This document shows, one piece after another, positions 1 through 15,400 of a DNA stretch of 64,000 nt. Each line of letters opens with the position of its first letter. The stretch's first letter is position 1. This stretch comes from Sipunculus nudus (taxonomy: Eukaryota > Annelida > Sipuncula > Golfingiida > Sipunculidae). The notes under the pieces are model-generated. The model ran no database searches. It saw only the letters and a list, made by a program, of their open reading frames with translations, and was not told where the DNA came from. The position numbers were made by a program, and so were the translations under genes. The stretch spans positions 22,206,882-22,270,881 of the forward strand of contig CM049317.1 of the NCBI GenBank assembly GCA_026874595.1. The letters are read 5' to 3'.

Positions 1-50
1 ACCTGTCTTGTTAGTTTGACATCTGCAGTCAATAGGAGAAAAACCAGTAA

Positions 51-385
51 GGCCAAAATAAAAAAAAGGTATGGTTCTCAGGCACTTTTTTTTCAGAAAT
101 CAGTGTGGGCGGGCAGTTTTTTATATTTAATTTTTTGGTATGTTTCGATAAAAATGTCAAATGATAAGGGAAAAGCATGATAATAACAGATTTATTTTGC
201 TAAACAAGTAAAAGCACTACATAACAAAGGAAATTGTATGATTTTATCTTCTTGAAAGAAATGTCTAAGCGGCTGCTGCTCATAATTGGTAAGTTTCTAT
301 TAAAAATCAAAATCAAAATTTTGATGCAGGGGTTTAAAATTGAGGCGGGCGGTGCCTGAGAACCATACCTTTTATTTTTTTGGCC
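51..385. mobile_element. MITE-like element with ~35-bp terminal inverted repeats
   Basis: Positions 51-85 (GGCCAAAATA...GGTATGGTTCTCAGGCAC) are repeated in inverted orientation at 352-385, with only A-run differences. The 335-bp interval has no ORF and sits in an SF3A1 intron. This fits a short non-autonomous DNA transposon; the superfamily was not determined. Confidence 0.7.
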
Positions 386-484
386 TAACCTGGATAACTT
401 GACTGCGACAATAGTAATAGTATCAAGAAACTTTGGATTACTTCTCTAATAACTACATACCATAATTGTATATAAATTTCATAG

Positions 485-3400
485 GGATGTTGTTAAGCTG
501 ACTGCCCAGTTTGTGGCTCGTAATGGTCGACAGTTCCTGACTCAGCTGATGAACAGAGAACAGAGGAACTACCAGTTTGACTTCCTGCGTCCTCAGCACA
601 GCTTGTTCCAGTACTTCACAAAGCTTGTGGAGCAGTATACAAAGGTAGTGTTAATACAGTATGCAAATCATGTAACATTGTATTAGTCAAGAGTTGAAAT
701 TGTTGAATATCTTTGAGTGAACACTGAAAATCAAAATTAAACCAGATCTGAGATCAGTTATAAATAGAATCGAAGTTGGAAAATATCTTATAGATATCAT
801 ATATGAGCCAGATTTGAAAGGCGTCTCATAGACTTGAGTTAGACTAAGTTTTAGAGTTTTCAGTTCTAAGTAATTTATGCTTACAACCGTACAAACAATA
901 CTAGTGAATCTCGTATATAATACAGTTAAGCACAAATATTGGTGGGTTGACCCACAGCAGTATGGTTTACCAGTATGTGACAGTGTTTTAACTATTAAAT
1001 TAAATTGAATGATAATAAACTGATTGTTCTCCAGGGATTATTAAGGATTCTCCAGGGCCTTTCTGGTGTCTTTGCTTCTGCCCCTTCCCCATTGAAAATA
1101 TTTCTCTTTTTATTTACATGAAATACCCCCATATTGACTTAAAATTCCTCTTCAAGTAAAAAAAAAAAGATATGTCATTGTCAGTTTTGATCCTTGCACT
1201 TCAACATTTTTATTTTGATTTTCAGAATAAATTTGGCAATTTTTAGTTTTCTTTTGTTATGTTGTACTTTTACCTGTTTAGCAATTGAATTTTGTTATTA
1301 TCATGTTGTCCCCTTATCTTATGACATTTTTGTAGAAAGCCTGTAATAAAAAGGTAAAAAAAAATGGCTTCCCCTAATGATTCATAAAGAAGTGCCTAAG
1401 AAACAAACATTTTTTGGGGCCTAACCTGTATAACATTAAAAAAAACAAAACAAAAAAAGGCCCTAAGTCTTGAAAACTAGAATATTTTTGTTCCTGTTTA
1501 ACTTAAAATGGGTATGATATATAAAAAAATATTTGATTAGTGATGCTATGATATTCTGATATTTAATTTACATTCCTGTCACATCCCATGATATTTCAGG
1601 AGATGGTGAAACTATTTCTTTTGTGCATTGGTTTTTGTAAAATTAATTTGGGGTGGGTGGGGGGGGGTAAACTTTTTCAATATTCTGGTACATCATAGAT
1701 AAATCTTTGAACTTTCAGGTACTTATTCCTCCAAAAGACCTTGTAGCCAAACTGAGAAGCCAGTGCTCAAGCCAGAAAGCAGTAAGTTAATTTTGTTTTA
1801 TCTAAACTTAGTTCATAATCAAGGGGTTGATCCAAAGCTGTTTTGCTTTTCCAAACACTTCAGTCTGTATTTTCATTTCCTTCAGTGCTTTGACTGATGA
1901 AGTACTACAGTATTGTGTTTTGTTAAGTAAAATGAGACATAATACATTATCATCTGTCATTGACAATGATGGTAGCTGTATATTGAGATGCAGGATTTTC
2001 AAGCAGACTGTTAAATGATGAAGCATTAATAAACAGTTTAATTAGTAAATTACACAGCCAATACAGTGGAATCCTGCCTTGCGACCATCGAATTATTTTG
2101 ACCACCTCATCATTTTGACCCATTTCTTGGTCCTGTGTTATATATGGTCCAGGTAACTTTAGTCAGTCCTCAAGTTGGTTGTAATTGAAGGGTTCTGCTG
2201 TATTTGTTTCTTATGATTAAACACTCGGAAAGCTGTAATCTCCGTGTAAATCTCTGAAGGCCATTCAGGGCATTTGATGCGTTCTTCTGAGGTACTGTAT
2301 AAATATTGTTACCTGGATGAAGTATTTAGAATTTAATTGTCATATAGAAAATGTCAAACTACTTGTCAAATTATTTAGACATGTTAAGTCTACAAAAGAG
2401 AGATATTCTGTTCGCATGTTTTGTGTCTACCATTTGCATGTAACAGTGCCTATTTACTAACAGTCACTTAAGACCATTAAACACACTTTTTTTTGCCATC
2501 CCAATATTGGTTTTAAGTTTATAAAAAAATGTGTATAGTTAACCAAAACCATGAATTGATATCATTAATTTCTATTTTGATAGAAGATAATAAAATTCAT
2601 GGCATCTGAATGTCAGTTGTGGAAGGAACCTGGTTCATATAATTATATATCAATGTAATATTCTGAAACTGGCATTTTTTTGTGTGTGCATGTTTCCCTT
2701 CAATATTTGTTAATAAGCTCTCAGAAATCTTACAGAAACATTCATTGAGGTCTTGAATTAATTGATCACTGATCTATACCTAGATCCTTGATGACGTTAA
2801 CTACCGTGTTGAGTGGGCAAAATATCAGGAGAGAGAACGCAAGAAGGAAGAGGAGGCCGCAGAGAAAGAGAGAGGTTGGTTTGATTGTTTTATTTCCTGT
2901 TTTGGATTTTTTTATCTTGCATACAAACCAATACAGGGCTCTGCAATTGTCTTGAAAACTCTGCAGACAAGGTCACCCAAAAAAGCTGGTAAATGTAACT
3001 TTGTTGTTTCCTGACCACATTCAGCACATCTTGCTGTTAGCCTACATGTACACGTTTCAGCATGTCAGTTAAGGGGAAACTTGTAACATTTTAAAGTGAT
3101 TGGGTCAGAACCTTCAGTTTTGTGTGAGGATGTGTAACAAACACTCAAGTTCACCAGCTTGTCCTGCACACTAATCAAAATTAAAGAACTGATCATCCAT
3201 ATCAGGCTCCTCGTGTACACCAAACTTGATAATATTTTTGCTTTACAGTCCATTCTTAAGTTCCAGTAGCTGCAAAATTTGCATGGCAGTTTTCAAGCCT
3301 AAACAATATGTCAAGCCATAACTGTAAGGAATTCTGAAATTAGCTGCATGAAATTACAATCAGTGTTTTGAATGCTGGTTTTGTTAGTTAAACAATTACC

Positions 3401-6400
3401 TAAATATGTTATATCCTTATTTTCAGTGGCATATGCTCAGATTGATTGGCATGACTTTGTTGTTGTGGAAACGGTGGATTTTAAACCTAATGAGGAAGGT
3501 GAGTTCTGCTTTAATCTATAACATTTGCTGCTGTGTGTTTAAAACTATGATTGCCTCTGCCAGGAGGGAATACATTCATTCCTTTCCATGTATGTGTGTG
3601 TGTTTGTTCACAACATAACTCCACAATCATGAACAGAATCCCATGAGATTTTCAGGACACCTCAGGTATGGACCAATGAAGAATCTATTAGATTTTGGTG
3701 GGGGCCCAGCTCATGATCTGGATCCAGGAAGAACTTCCATGAATATTCACTAATGTGCAGACACATATGCCCATTGGAAACGGCTATATGGGCCGATCAG
3801 TGGATGCAAACCTTTGTTGGGGTAATATATGCACCATTGAACCTGGAAATATGGGCGAGTAAGTGAATTTAAACACGGGTTGTGGAGAACCCCACATTAA
3901 GGGCCACCCACATAGAAGAGGCCTGCATTCCCGAGAATGCTTATTTCTTCATAAAACTCTAGTTAATATATCCGTTCATGCATCTAGGCTTTCTTTAATG
4001 ACATAGTGATGTTGGTGCGCTCTTGCCCCATTAGCTTCCAACTTTCCATTCAAATCATTCTGAGTTTTTTCTCTATTTACTATTCATTTCATTTCTAATA
4101 AGGTCATTTATTGTAACAAATTTTTAACCAGTTAATTTAGAGTAAGGAACATAAATGTACTATCATGGCTTACTATTCATTTGAATAAATCATTTAATTT
4201 ATAGGAGTGTGCTGTTGGCAAGGTCTTGTCAGTATATTTCTTATTTTATAAAACCCTGATGTGGTCTCTTTTATTTTTTGTATAATGATTAAAACATATA
4301 AGTATTTTGTATGTTCAGGTAATTTTCCTCCACCCACTACACCAGAAGAGGTTGGAGCTCGGTTGTTGGCCCAGGAGAGGTTGGAAGATGGCATTGAGGA
4401 TGTGAGTCTGGTTTCAGACACTTTCTGTGAAAAATGCAGCTACGAATCCCATGCCCATAGAGGTCAACAAAAACATAGTCCTTCTCCAATCTGTTTAATA
4501 GATTTCTGATGACTCACCTGTGCTAATCTGAAAAGACTTTAAAGTTTATTGACACTGCCTTAAGTAAAGGCTAATTTTTCACTTATGAAAAAAAAATCTT
4601 AAATAATTTTCATGTATTTAATCATCGCATTTTATTGATGAGGATCTGAATGTATTAGACTTTAACCTTCTTATACAATTCTGTCAAATAATCACACACC
4701 AAGCAGGGACTGTATATAATTTTCCTATTACAGTGTATGTCAGGCAGGATTAAATTACAAACACTCTATTTATTGTGTAATATTTAATGTTACACACACT
4801 GTACATTGTGTAATGTACAATTAATTACAGAAAGCTGAGGAGCCGATGGAGATGGAGGTGGAGTCTGATGAGGAATCTGACCAGGAAGATGGCAGGATGG
4901 AGACAGGAGACAAACCTGCCCCACCCCTCCCTCAGCATCCCTCTGGCAAACCACCCCAACCCCAGGATGACACACAGGTCATGGTGAGTACAAACACAGG
5001 TGTCCTCTATGAATCTATTATAGTATATGGATCCCATTCATATTATTTACCCTGTGACATTAGTTTTAGTTTTGTAAAACCTGTATTGCATGCCAAAATT
5101 TCATTTTTAGTTAAAAAAAGTTTATTAAGTAAAATATCAATAGTTGTCTGTTGACCTGTTAACTGTGGAGTATAGCATGAAAAATATTGTTTTCACTGTT
5201 TTATTTATGGATGAGCATTGAATGAACAATTTTACCATATCATGTTTTCCTAGTGGTTTATTACTGATTACATTGTCTCATCTGGTTTTATTACGTTTAT
5301 AGGACATGGAGGAGGACAGTGATGAGGAGGGTGATGGCATGTCAGCTCCACCCCCTCACCCCGCAGCCCCTGGTCACCGGGATTCAGACAAACCTCCCCT
5401 ACCACCACCTCCCCCACCCCCTCCCTCAGAGGCGCCCCAGCCCCCACCCCTCCCCCCAGCACCAGACCAGGTCATCATCAGGAGAGACTACAACCCAAAA
5501 GGTGAGTGACAGCTGACAATCATCCAATTGATTGACAGCTAATATAGATGTGATTGGCATCTTTTACTATTTGCTCAGGAGCTGTAATTTCACTTGCTGT
5601 ATAGTGGCATTAAATATGTAGTGGATTCAAGTGGTACCATTTTAACCAGATGTTTTAATATTATTCTATTTTCCTAAAAAATCTTTCTTGTTAGCCAGTC
5701 GAACAATGCTGATCATAATAAAAGAACTGGATCTTTAATCAGACATAACTTTCTTTCAAAAGAAAAAGATTTATTAATAAAAGATTGGTTAGAAATTTTT
5801 CTGAATCAGTTCTGTGTAAATTTAGAGAGTGCTGTAAGAATATGTCACTTTGTGTTAGACTGATCAAATGACATTTGTATTAGAAAAAGTACAGTGAACA
5901 GTTTAAGGACAAAAAGGAAAGAATATATGGAATTATTTTGAACAATAAATTAAAGAGTTCATGTTTCATAGACAAAATCTTTTGACAATACTTTAACCAT
6001 TTAATTAAACAAAATGGGGGTTGTTTGCCTGTATGTTTTGAACCTCATTTTAAATAAAGACAAAACTTGAAAAAAAAAAAGTGTTTGGTGTTAAAATAAA
6101 GAGGTAATTAATGAATTTTTTACTTGATCAAAATAGGGAAACTGCTCCTTATAGTGATATACATTACATGTCTCAGTTTAGTAATGCTTGCATGTTTTTG
6201 TTGACAGCCCCCAAGATGGTACAGTCAGAGACAGATCCTGGACAGTTCATGGTGTCCCCCATCACTGGGGAGAAAATCCCTGCAGCCAAGGTCCCAGAAC
6301 ATATGCGCTTTGGTAAGTAACTGAGATGTATATTAACAAATGTATCCTGAATGAAGAATTATTTTAACACTGCTCTTCTGCGGATTTTGAAAGTGTTCCA

Positions 6401-9400
6401 AATGAATATTACATCTATTAGCTTTAATAAACTAGCAAGCCTTGAAGACATCCCAGAAGAGTGACAGAATAATAGGGTTCCTGCCAGGAAAAAAAAATAT
6501 CTGTCTGATCAAAAGGTTGGGGGAGGGTGTGGAAGGTGGGTCCCCCCCTTTCACAGTGGAAAATTTGGACAGGAAAATGGTGTATTTTTATGCTATTTGA
6601 GCAACCATTCAGTGAGATACAAGGTGTAGTTTCTTTGTATAATCTCTTGGCATATTAATATCATTGAAGAAAATCAATCGGAATCAAACACATGCAAGTG
6701 CTCCTAATACAGAGAACATGAAAGGAGTGGTACACACTACACAACCATTGTGTCTGGGATATTGCTCCTTTCATTAATACTTAGTATCATGTTATACAAC
6801 ACAGCACTGTCCAGGTCTGGGAATTGGGGTGCTGGCCTCGGCTCAAGTAATAAATTTGGGCCCTGTAGTACCCACAGGTAGAGTCTAATTATGGTCTAAT
6901 GGGTAAATTATCTGATAACTCTTCTTCGAAGCTGGACAGGCCAAACATTTTCTTCCTTTTGTGCACTATCCACTGGGTAATAATACCTTTAATTGCTTGG
7001 TAAAAATGTCTGTTTACGAGTAAAAAAGACAGGGTCGCGGGAACCCTGCATAGTCATCATTTGGCTCTGCTTTGAGAATTATGTATGAGCTTAAGCCAGA
7101 TTCAGGACATAAAGGTAGAGATATAAAATATTATTATCAGCTTACCTTCAGGCAATATTTATAAATTTCACTTGTGTCAAATCTGGTGCTATAAAACCTT
7201 CATATATTTTGTTTACCTTCAATCCTGAGGAGATATAAGATGTGCATCAGTATTCACTTGTCCCTACATTCATGCAGACTTATTGTACCACCATAAGTTT
7301 TTTGGCAAATTATGTTAACCAGTTTGTCAAACCCCACAATATCTGGCCATCCCATGCACAGAATTATAGTAAAATAAGTAAAACAGCTGCCTGTGTTAAA
7401 ATCTTTGTTAATATTGACTTAGTGGTCTAATGTCTGTTTTCCCGTTGTAGGCCTGCTTGATCCCAAATGGAAGGATCAGCGTGATAGATCCATCGCTGAC
7501 CGACGTGAACAGGAAGAAGTGTACGCTGCTGGTTCCTCCATTGACAGCAGCTTGAAACAACTCGCTGAGAGACGTACGGATATCTTCGGTGCAGGAGATG
7601 AAGAAACACAGATCGGTAAAAAGGTCAGTAACACAACTTGTGTAATAAGTGGCATTTATAGATCAGCTAGAAACTGCTAATAAAACTGCTGTAGGACATA
7701 GTTAGTTTTTGTGGCACTGCATTTTGGAATCCTTGGTAATGTTGGAATATAATCCAGGCTGAGAGATACTCTCTTGCCAGTGCTAAAATAGAACTCCTTA
7801 TTCATCCTGATCTTGGTGCATAAAAAAGTTAGAATCATGAAAATTAAAATTTAACACATTGAATATTATGATGTATTCATTCGTTAAAGAGAGAGTCTAT
7901 CATATTTGGTCATAGTCATAGAATTTCCTAAAATATATTGATACAACAATCTATTTAAAGAATTCAAGACGGGACATTAATTTTTGCATGGGCTACATAT
8001 AACATAGAGACAGGTCAATAATTTAATAATAGTTTTGTGTTATGATTTATAAAAAATAAAAGGTACCCTTAAATTTATTCGCTTTAGAAAATCTAATGTA
8101 AACCATTGTGATTCTCTTTAAAATGCCTGATATGCTTTAACCCTCCCTGGTGTGTCCGTATCCTGAGGAGTTTTTGTCCTGATGTTAAGGTCGTATTTTG
8201 TAGATCGGTGAAGAGGAGAAAAAGGAATACAAAGTGGTCTGGGACGGACACACCGCGTCCATGGAAAAGGTGTCACAGAAAGCAAGGGAGAACATCTCAA
8301 TCGAAGAGCAGATTGCCGTTATTCACAAGGCTAAGGGATTATTGTAAGTTTTTTTTTAAATTATTTTTTGTGGAGGTAACTGCCTCAGTTTTTTATTGCT
8401 AACTTAACTACGTTTATGTACATCTGCAGAATTCCATTCCAGTTTCGGACTAAGTGACAGGGCAGTATCACACGCTTCCTCTCATTTTATATCCTGGCAT
8501 CAACCAGGCCCGGTTACTACTGCACCTGTGGGCCCTGGGTGCATTATCATGATATCTTCCTTGTCAGGCTCTTTCCCATGATGAGTTTGACAACATTTTT
8601 ATCATGGATTACTTGATGGATTCTTTTACCTCTCCTCCATAGTCCTATGATGGCTGAGATGTTTTTGGCAAACATAATCTACTTTTCTTGAACATATTAT
8701 TTATTTAAACAAACACCTCAAATAATTAAATTTGTACACAATTTGTTGTAAATACATCTTTTGTAGTATATTTGCCTTTCTGTGGGAATACAAGGAAAAT
8801 ATAGAATGTAAGGAAAATATACAGTCATGGAAATATAGAATTAAAACAGAATACAGTAATATTTTTAATCCTTGAAGTAGAAGAGATTCACAGAAAAATT
8901 ATATCAAATGTTCAGCATTAATTTGTAGGTAAGAATTAAGTAGGAAACAATAGATAAAGACTTCACACATAACATTTGACACTGTGGGATTTTATTGTAG
9001 TAGGAATTAGTAGGAAACAACTTCACACATAAAATTTTACACTGTGGGATTTTATTATATGAGAATATAGTTTTATGTGACACAAATTATTGAATATAGA
9101 AATGTAATTTCAGCAAATGTTGTTATTACATAGCTTTTTATATTCCAGGCCTGATGAAGAAAAAGAAAAGATTGGTCCTTCAGTTCCAAAGTTGCCACCG
9201 CAATTACGTGAGCCACCGCCCCAACCCCCACAACCCCCAGTATCTAAACCACCCCCTCCACCACCTAAGCCCGCTGCCCCTCCAGCAACAGTTGCTCCAG
9301 TTCCTGCTAAGCCACCCCCACCACACCCCCCAAAATCTGTGCCTTTACCGCCGCCCCCACTGATGCAGCAAAGGATGGTGGGAAGACCGCCGCAGATGGT

Positions 9401-12400
9401 CGTGATGGGTCACCAGCCTCCACTGGCGCCACCTGTACGAGGACCTCCTGTTATTGGTATGCACTTCTTATAACGCCACCAGATGATGTAACAGCTCAGA
9501 TAAAAATAGTTGTATGGTAATGGTCAACTGGCAGAGAATGTAGTAAATTGCTATATATATGTCTGTTGCTAAAACTGTGGAAGGTATTTTTCAGACATGT
9601 TATGGAAAATCTTTGCCAGTGATTGTTTGCAAGTTGATAAGAGCATATCTGAGTGCTTTTCTAGTGCAGTTTATTGAATTGTAGATGCTGATCATACACA
9701 CCTTAATCTGGGTAACTATATTTGACATAAGGAGTATAGCATTGTCAGGGAACTCAGACTTGTTTTAGCAATTAATTTACATATTCATAGACTAAACTGT
9801 ATTTCTGAGTACAGTGGATCCTCCATTAATACAGGATTTCGCTGATACCAATACTCTCATGTATGGAGGTAGTAAATGACTGCCTGCTTGGAAAAGTGCA
9901 GACAAACAACTAATGCCCCCTAGTATCCAGCTTGACCAGCCCATACATTCAACACAGCTCAGTGTGGGCTCAGTGTGTTTTTAATTGCCGATCATCCTGT
10001 TACTTATTATTTATCATATTTATAATGCTGTTTTAAAACATATTGCAGAAACTTGAAAAGACATAAGAAATTGCTGCATTCAGCACAGTTTGCATTAGAA
10101 TTTGATATTGAATCGCCTGCCTTGTAGGGAAACGTACACAGAGACTTTCAGTCATTGATAAATGTCAAATTTGGCAAGATTCCTTGAATTTGTTGTACAT
10201 TTTGGTACTAATAAAAAAACCTTGTATTTATTCAATGATCATATTAATTAATTAGAGTCAATAGTGTAGCCTATATAAGTTAACAAAGTGGGGATTGTCA
10301 GTTTTATCTGTGCTTATTATTGTCCAGCTGCATAAAACTTGCCTGCACAAACGGGCTTCCTGCTGAGCCAGCCAGTTGTTTTTCTCCTCCGTCTACACGA
10401 AAAGCTGCATTAGTGATATCCCGTATTGGACACATATGCCTGTAGTGGGTACTTTTTGACAGACCTGTGTTTTCTCATTGTAAGTGGTTTTCTTGACCTC
10501 GATATAGGTGGCACCTCTGTAATGTGGGCAGTTTGCCACAGTCCCAAGGGTGTCCATATTATAGAGTTTTCAATGTACATGAAATACATGTTAACATTTG
10601 GTATTTGTCTGCTCTGCTTGCTTATTTGATACACACAGTATACACACAGTAATTTAAACTTTAAGAGTAAGTTTATTCTTTAAAAAGAATAAGAAATTTA
10701 AGTTGAGGTGGTCATTATCACATAAATATTTGTATTATGGTTTCCAGTAGGTTAAGTCAAAATGAAGTTTATCTGTATTGACTCGTTATGTTTTGTCTCC
10801 AGCTCTGCAGGGTCAGCCTCCGATGCACATGGGCATGGCCCCGGGTCCCCCTGTCGGTGCCCCACAAGGTATGATGCCCCCTCGGGGTCCTCTGATGCCC
10901 CGCCCCAGTCACCCCCCACCCCCGGATGATGAGCCACCAGCAAAGAAAGCCAAGTCAGAAGACAGCCTGATCCCTGAGGATGACTTCCTGAGGATGAACC
11001 AGGTGGAAAATTGTGAAATTATCTGGATTATTGTGAATGTGATATATTTTACCTAGGTCCATAATCCACTGTTGACATTTGTAAATAAACGGTGCTGTGT
11101 CAGTCTGGTTGAATAAAACTAAAGAGAATGTTTGAAACTTTTCTTTTGTCTAAGTTTAAGCATTCTACTTTGGGATATCGTGAAATTTTCTGGGTTATTT
11201 TGAATGTGTTATATTTTACCTGAGTCCATCATCCACTGCAAACATTTGTAAGTACACTGTGTTGTATCAATCTGGTGGAATAAAACTTTAGAGAATGTTG
11301 AAAGCTTTTCTTTTGTCTAATTTTAAACATTGTACTTTTATTTGACTTGCCATGATGTATATTTTTTGGTAATGTAGAGGAAGGATAATAATGAATTCAT
11401 TACCTCATGTAATATATATACATCTGTATCAATTTATGTTAACAGCCTTAAATCAAGAGGCTTAATAAAAATTTTCATTTTCACAAGGAAAGCTTCATGT
11501 TCATGTCCATAAGCTGACCAAGTTTATCCCCATTATAGATAATTATAAGTATAGATGGAACAGCTGGTATATGTACAGTTGAAAACTGAGAATTGGTGTT
11601 CTTTTGTAATCATGGTAGCTTGTCCAGGTCTTGTCCAAAATGTATTCATTATTTCTTTTCCAAAAAGTTCACTGAAAATATTCATAACTGTTTATATAGC
11701 ACTGGTACTGGTCTCATGGGCAAGACGGCTGGCTCCCATTTGATGACCGTTATTGTTAACTGCAGCGATGATGTAAATAAATCTCTTGTACACTGACAGA
11801 CAAACTGATTGAAGGATAAACTTGTAAACAGGGATGATTACACAACCTGACAATATAAAGTTTGTTTGTTGATGGAGTTAACAGAAACATTTCTTCAGTA
11901 CCCTGGTTTAATGGACTCGGATATGTTAAGAATAATCTGTCTCTTTCTGTGTTTAGAGCCCAGTGACTTTCAGAGTGGCTGTACCCAACATGCCAGAGAA
12001 GGCTGAATGGAAGCTGAACGGTCAAATGGTCACTCTGACCCTGCCATTAACAGACACGGTGAGTAAACTCGATCATATGACTGAAGTAGAAATGGTCATG
12101 CTAGTTGGATCATGAGAGAGTTGGATCCTATCATCAGACCTTTGGGACAGTGGTTTAACCATAGTTAAACCATAAATTCTTAGTGTAAATAAGTGGCAGC
12201 AGTGCCACCATCTATTGGCAGTAGTTCAAATTAATTTATAGACTAATATAGCTATCTTCAGTCTATTCAGTTTGTGTTTGTATATAATTGTGTGTGTGTG
12301 TGTGTGTGTGGAGAGAGTTAAATGGCATCATTTCCAAGATTCACATCTTTTAGAATATTCTATATTCAAAGAAAATAAAAACTTAGGTTTAATTTTTTTT

Positions 12401-15400
12401 TTTAAATTTTTTAGCTCAGCTGACTGTAAGTCATCTGAGCTATAGTCGTGGTCCTTTGTCCGTCATCCCTCCGTCCGTCCGTTAACAGGGCACGTTTTAA
12501 AACCGTTGGACCTACGAATCCAAAATTCTGCATACCATTAGATGTCCCCAAAATCTCCTACCATACCGAAAATTGGGTCATTAGAACTTTGTTCCTTCGA
12601 GATATTAAGGAAAAACCTCCGTTTTCCATAAAAAAGCAATTGTTACACTTCAAGTCTGCCTAATATCAAAACCACTGATCTGTTTTTGATCATAATTAGT
12701 ATTCATATTCTTCCATATATTTACTGTGCACATACCAAAAATTAGGTCAGTATTGGGTATTATTTTGAAGTTATAGGCCCAAATATAATGCAATTTTTTA
12801 AAAATCAGGAAATATATTTGCTCACTTAACATGAGAATTGCTGAAGCTGAAGACTTTTTTTCAGGAATATAACTTTATTTAATCAAGATTAAATTGTTAA
12901 CCTAAAATAAGATCTGAATTTTGCAAATTTTTCAAGTTATTAGCTTAAATAAAAAATTAATACCTTAAATTTTGTCCAACTTTGGCAGTGGCACGTTTTT
13001 TCCCTGTAAGCACTGTTGATTTAATTTTCACAGCATATATACATAAGGATTTAATCTTTTAAAATATGAAATTTCAAAGAAATTGTTTGAAAAGAGTAGC
13101 TTTTATTCAAGTTTTCATACACCATGTCAAGTGTTGTTTATATCTGGCCCACCTAGTAGTACAGCCTTCACTTGCATTATGTAACCCACCCAGGCAGCTT
13201 GCCTTGACCCAGCTTGGCCACTACTAGCAGGCTTCTCCTCTGCCCTGCACTCAACCCCCCCCCCCCCCCAGCTGGTGCATAAACTAGATAAATGTTATAA
13301 TTTTCTGTATTTTATTTTATTCTTGGACATGCTACATTTTAGATTTTGGATTGTACCACCAGGGTTACAATGGTTAAAGTGCACATTTAATTGTGTCCAC
13401 AAAGTGATGTATTGCTATGAAAGTATGGATGTTCATCAGATAAGTAATGCTTTACTTCAGAAGAGTAAAACTTCACCAGGTGTGAAATTGACTATTAATT
13501 CCAGTTATTAATTATAGCTTAGATTGTAATTAGCATAATGATATTGTTTGTCCCTCATTCAACCAACAGTGTGTATACTTTATTTGAAAAGATGTTTTTA
13601 TTTTATCAAATTTACTGAATCTTTTATTTTATTTCGGTGAATAAAACTCCAATGTGCAAAACTTTTTAATAGGAATTCAAGGAATAATTTTGTAGATGCC
13701 ATGTTGTGGCATTATTTTCTTTTACATTCAGTTTAAACATTTGATTTAAAAATAATAAAATATATGTGTATGCATAATATGACCCAATGTGAGCTACAAT
13801 CTGGATATATAATGATTGCAACTTAGAATTCTAATATTTTAACTTATATTTTCACTTTTATATTACAAATTTATAACACTTGTAAATAAAAAAATGAATC
13901 AGATAAAAACTATTAATGAAAAAAGTGGATATGCTAAAAAAATAGGCTTGTATATAAACTTAATGCATTATTCCTTTGAAAGTGAAATGAAGGTATTAGT
14001 CCATTCTGTCCACTTGCCTGTCCATCTGTAAATTTTTCATATGCATCACAGTATCTCAAAACTTTTACTGTTTTTCTTCATGACAGTCTTGTCAGAGTAT
14101 TAGTTTGCAATCATATATGGAGAACTTTACTATAACCAAGTAGGAGGACCCTTTCCTCTTAGCTTCTCATATGCTTATATAAATATTAAACATTACAATA
14201 GAATATTTTTCATATTTTGCATTTGCAAAAATTTCAAACTTTTGTCCTGATCCATGGGTCCTTTGTTTATATTCTGGATTCTCCACATCATTGTTTGGCT
14301 AAAACTGAATAAATACCAGACATGGTGCAAATACTTTGCAAATGTATATGAATATGAATATGAATATGTACTCCATTATAAAATTTCTTGCATAAGAATG
14401 GGAATTCAGGTAAAAATGAAAGTATTTGAATACCAGTGCAAATACTTTCAAAATGTATTCATGAATGCATATATTCTATAATATTATTTTAATAATTAGT
14501 TCAGTTATATTTTATTAAAAAAATCATATGATTCTCTTATTATTTTTAATAAATATTATATTGGCACAACATTTGTTATTAAATTTTAATAAATAGTTGA
14601 ACTCTTTTATTTTATGTGCTGCTTATAAGTTATATGGCCAGGTCAAAATCTGTGTGACAATAGCACTCCATTTGTTAATAAAATAAATGAAATGAATCCT
14701 CTTTCCTTTCTCCAAAAATATTATCAAAATCATACATAAGCTAAACACCAACAACTCATAATAAAGCTTATATTTATTACCACACAAAACCAGCATATGC
14801 CTCTTTCCCAAATCATATTTTTTATCATATATAACAGCTGAGCGCTGTGACCCATGGGTCCCTTGTTTTTTGTTGGAGGTAACCGCCTCCATTTTTAGCT
14901 CAGCTGACTTTCAGTCATGCTGGGCTATAGCGATGGGTCTTTGTCCGTCGTCCTTCCATCTGTCGGTCCGGCCGGCCGTCCGGCCGCCCGTCCGTCCGTT
15001 AGCAGGGCACAAATTGTAACCGTAGGGGCTAGGGCCATGAACCTTATGCAGTCTTAGAGGTTATAAAAAGATCTCCTAGCAAACCTGAAATTAGGTCACT
15101 GCGACCTATATTCTCGAAGTTATGGGGTGTGTTTGCACCCCCCAGAAATAACTCTTTGAGACAAAATTTTCATCCCAAACCTTCCATCTTTCACATACAG
15201 CTCACCTACCAACAGGGGAAGAACCATAATTTTTTTTAATTCAAAAGGTCAAAGGTCAAGGTCACAGGAGCCTCTTCTTTGAAAAGCCTGTGGATGCATA
15301 TTAAGCCAACCCTTTCATCCCAATTCTTTGATTTTTCACATATAGCTCACCTACTAAGTTGGAGAAGAATCCTATAGATTTTGAGGTCACAAGGTCAAAG

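Noticed and set aside
4790-5516. Several Pro/His-rich or Cys-rich ORFs on both strands
   Set aside because: They are out-of-frame shadows of SF3A1 acidic and proline-rich exons 4831-4983 and 5303-5501.
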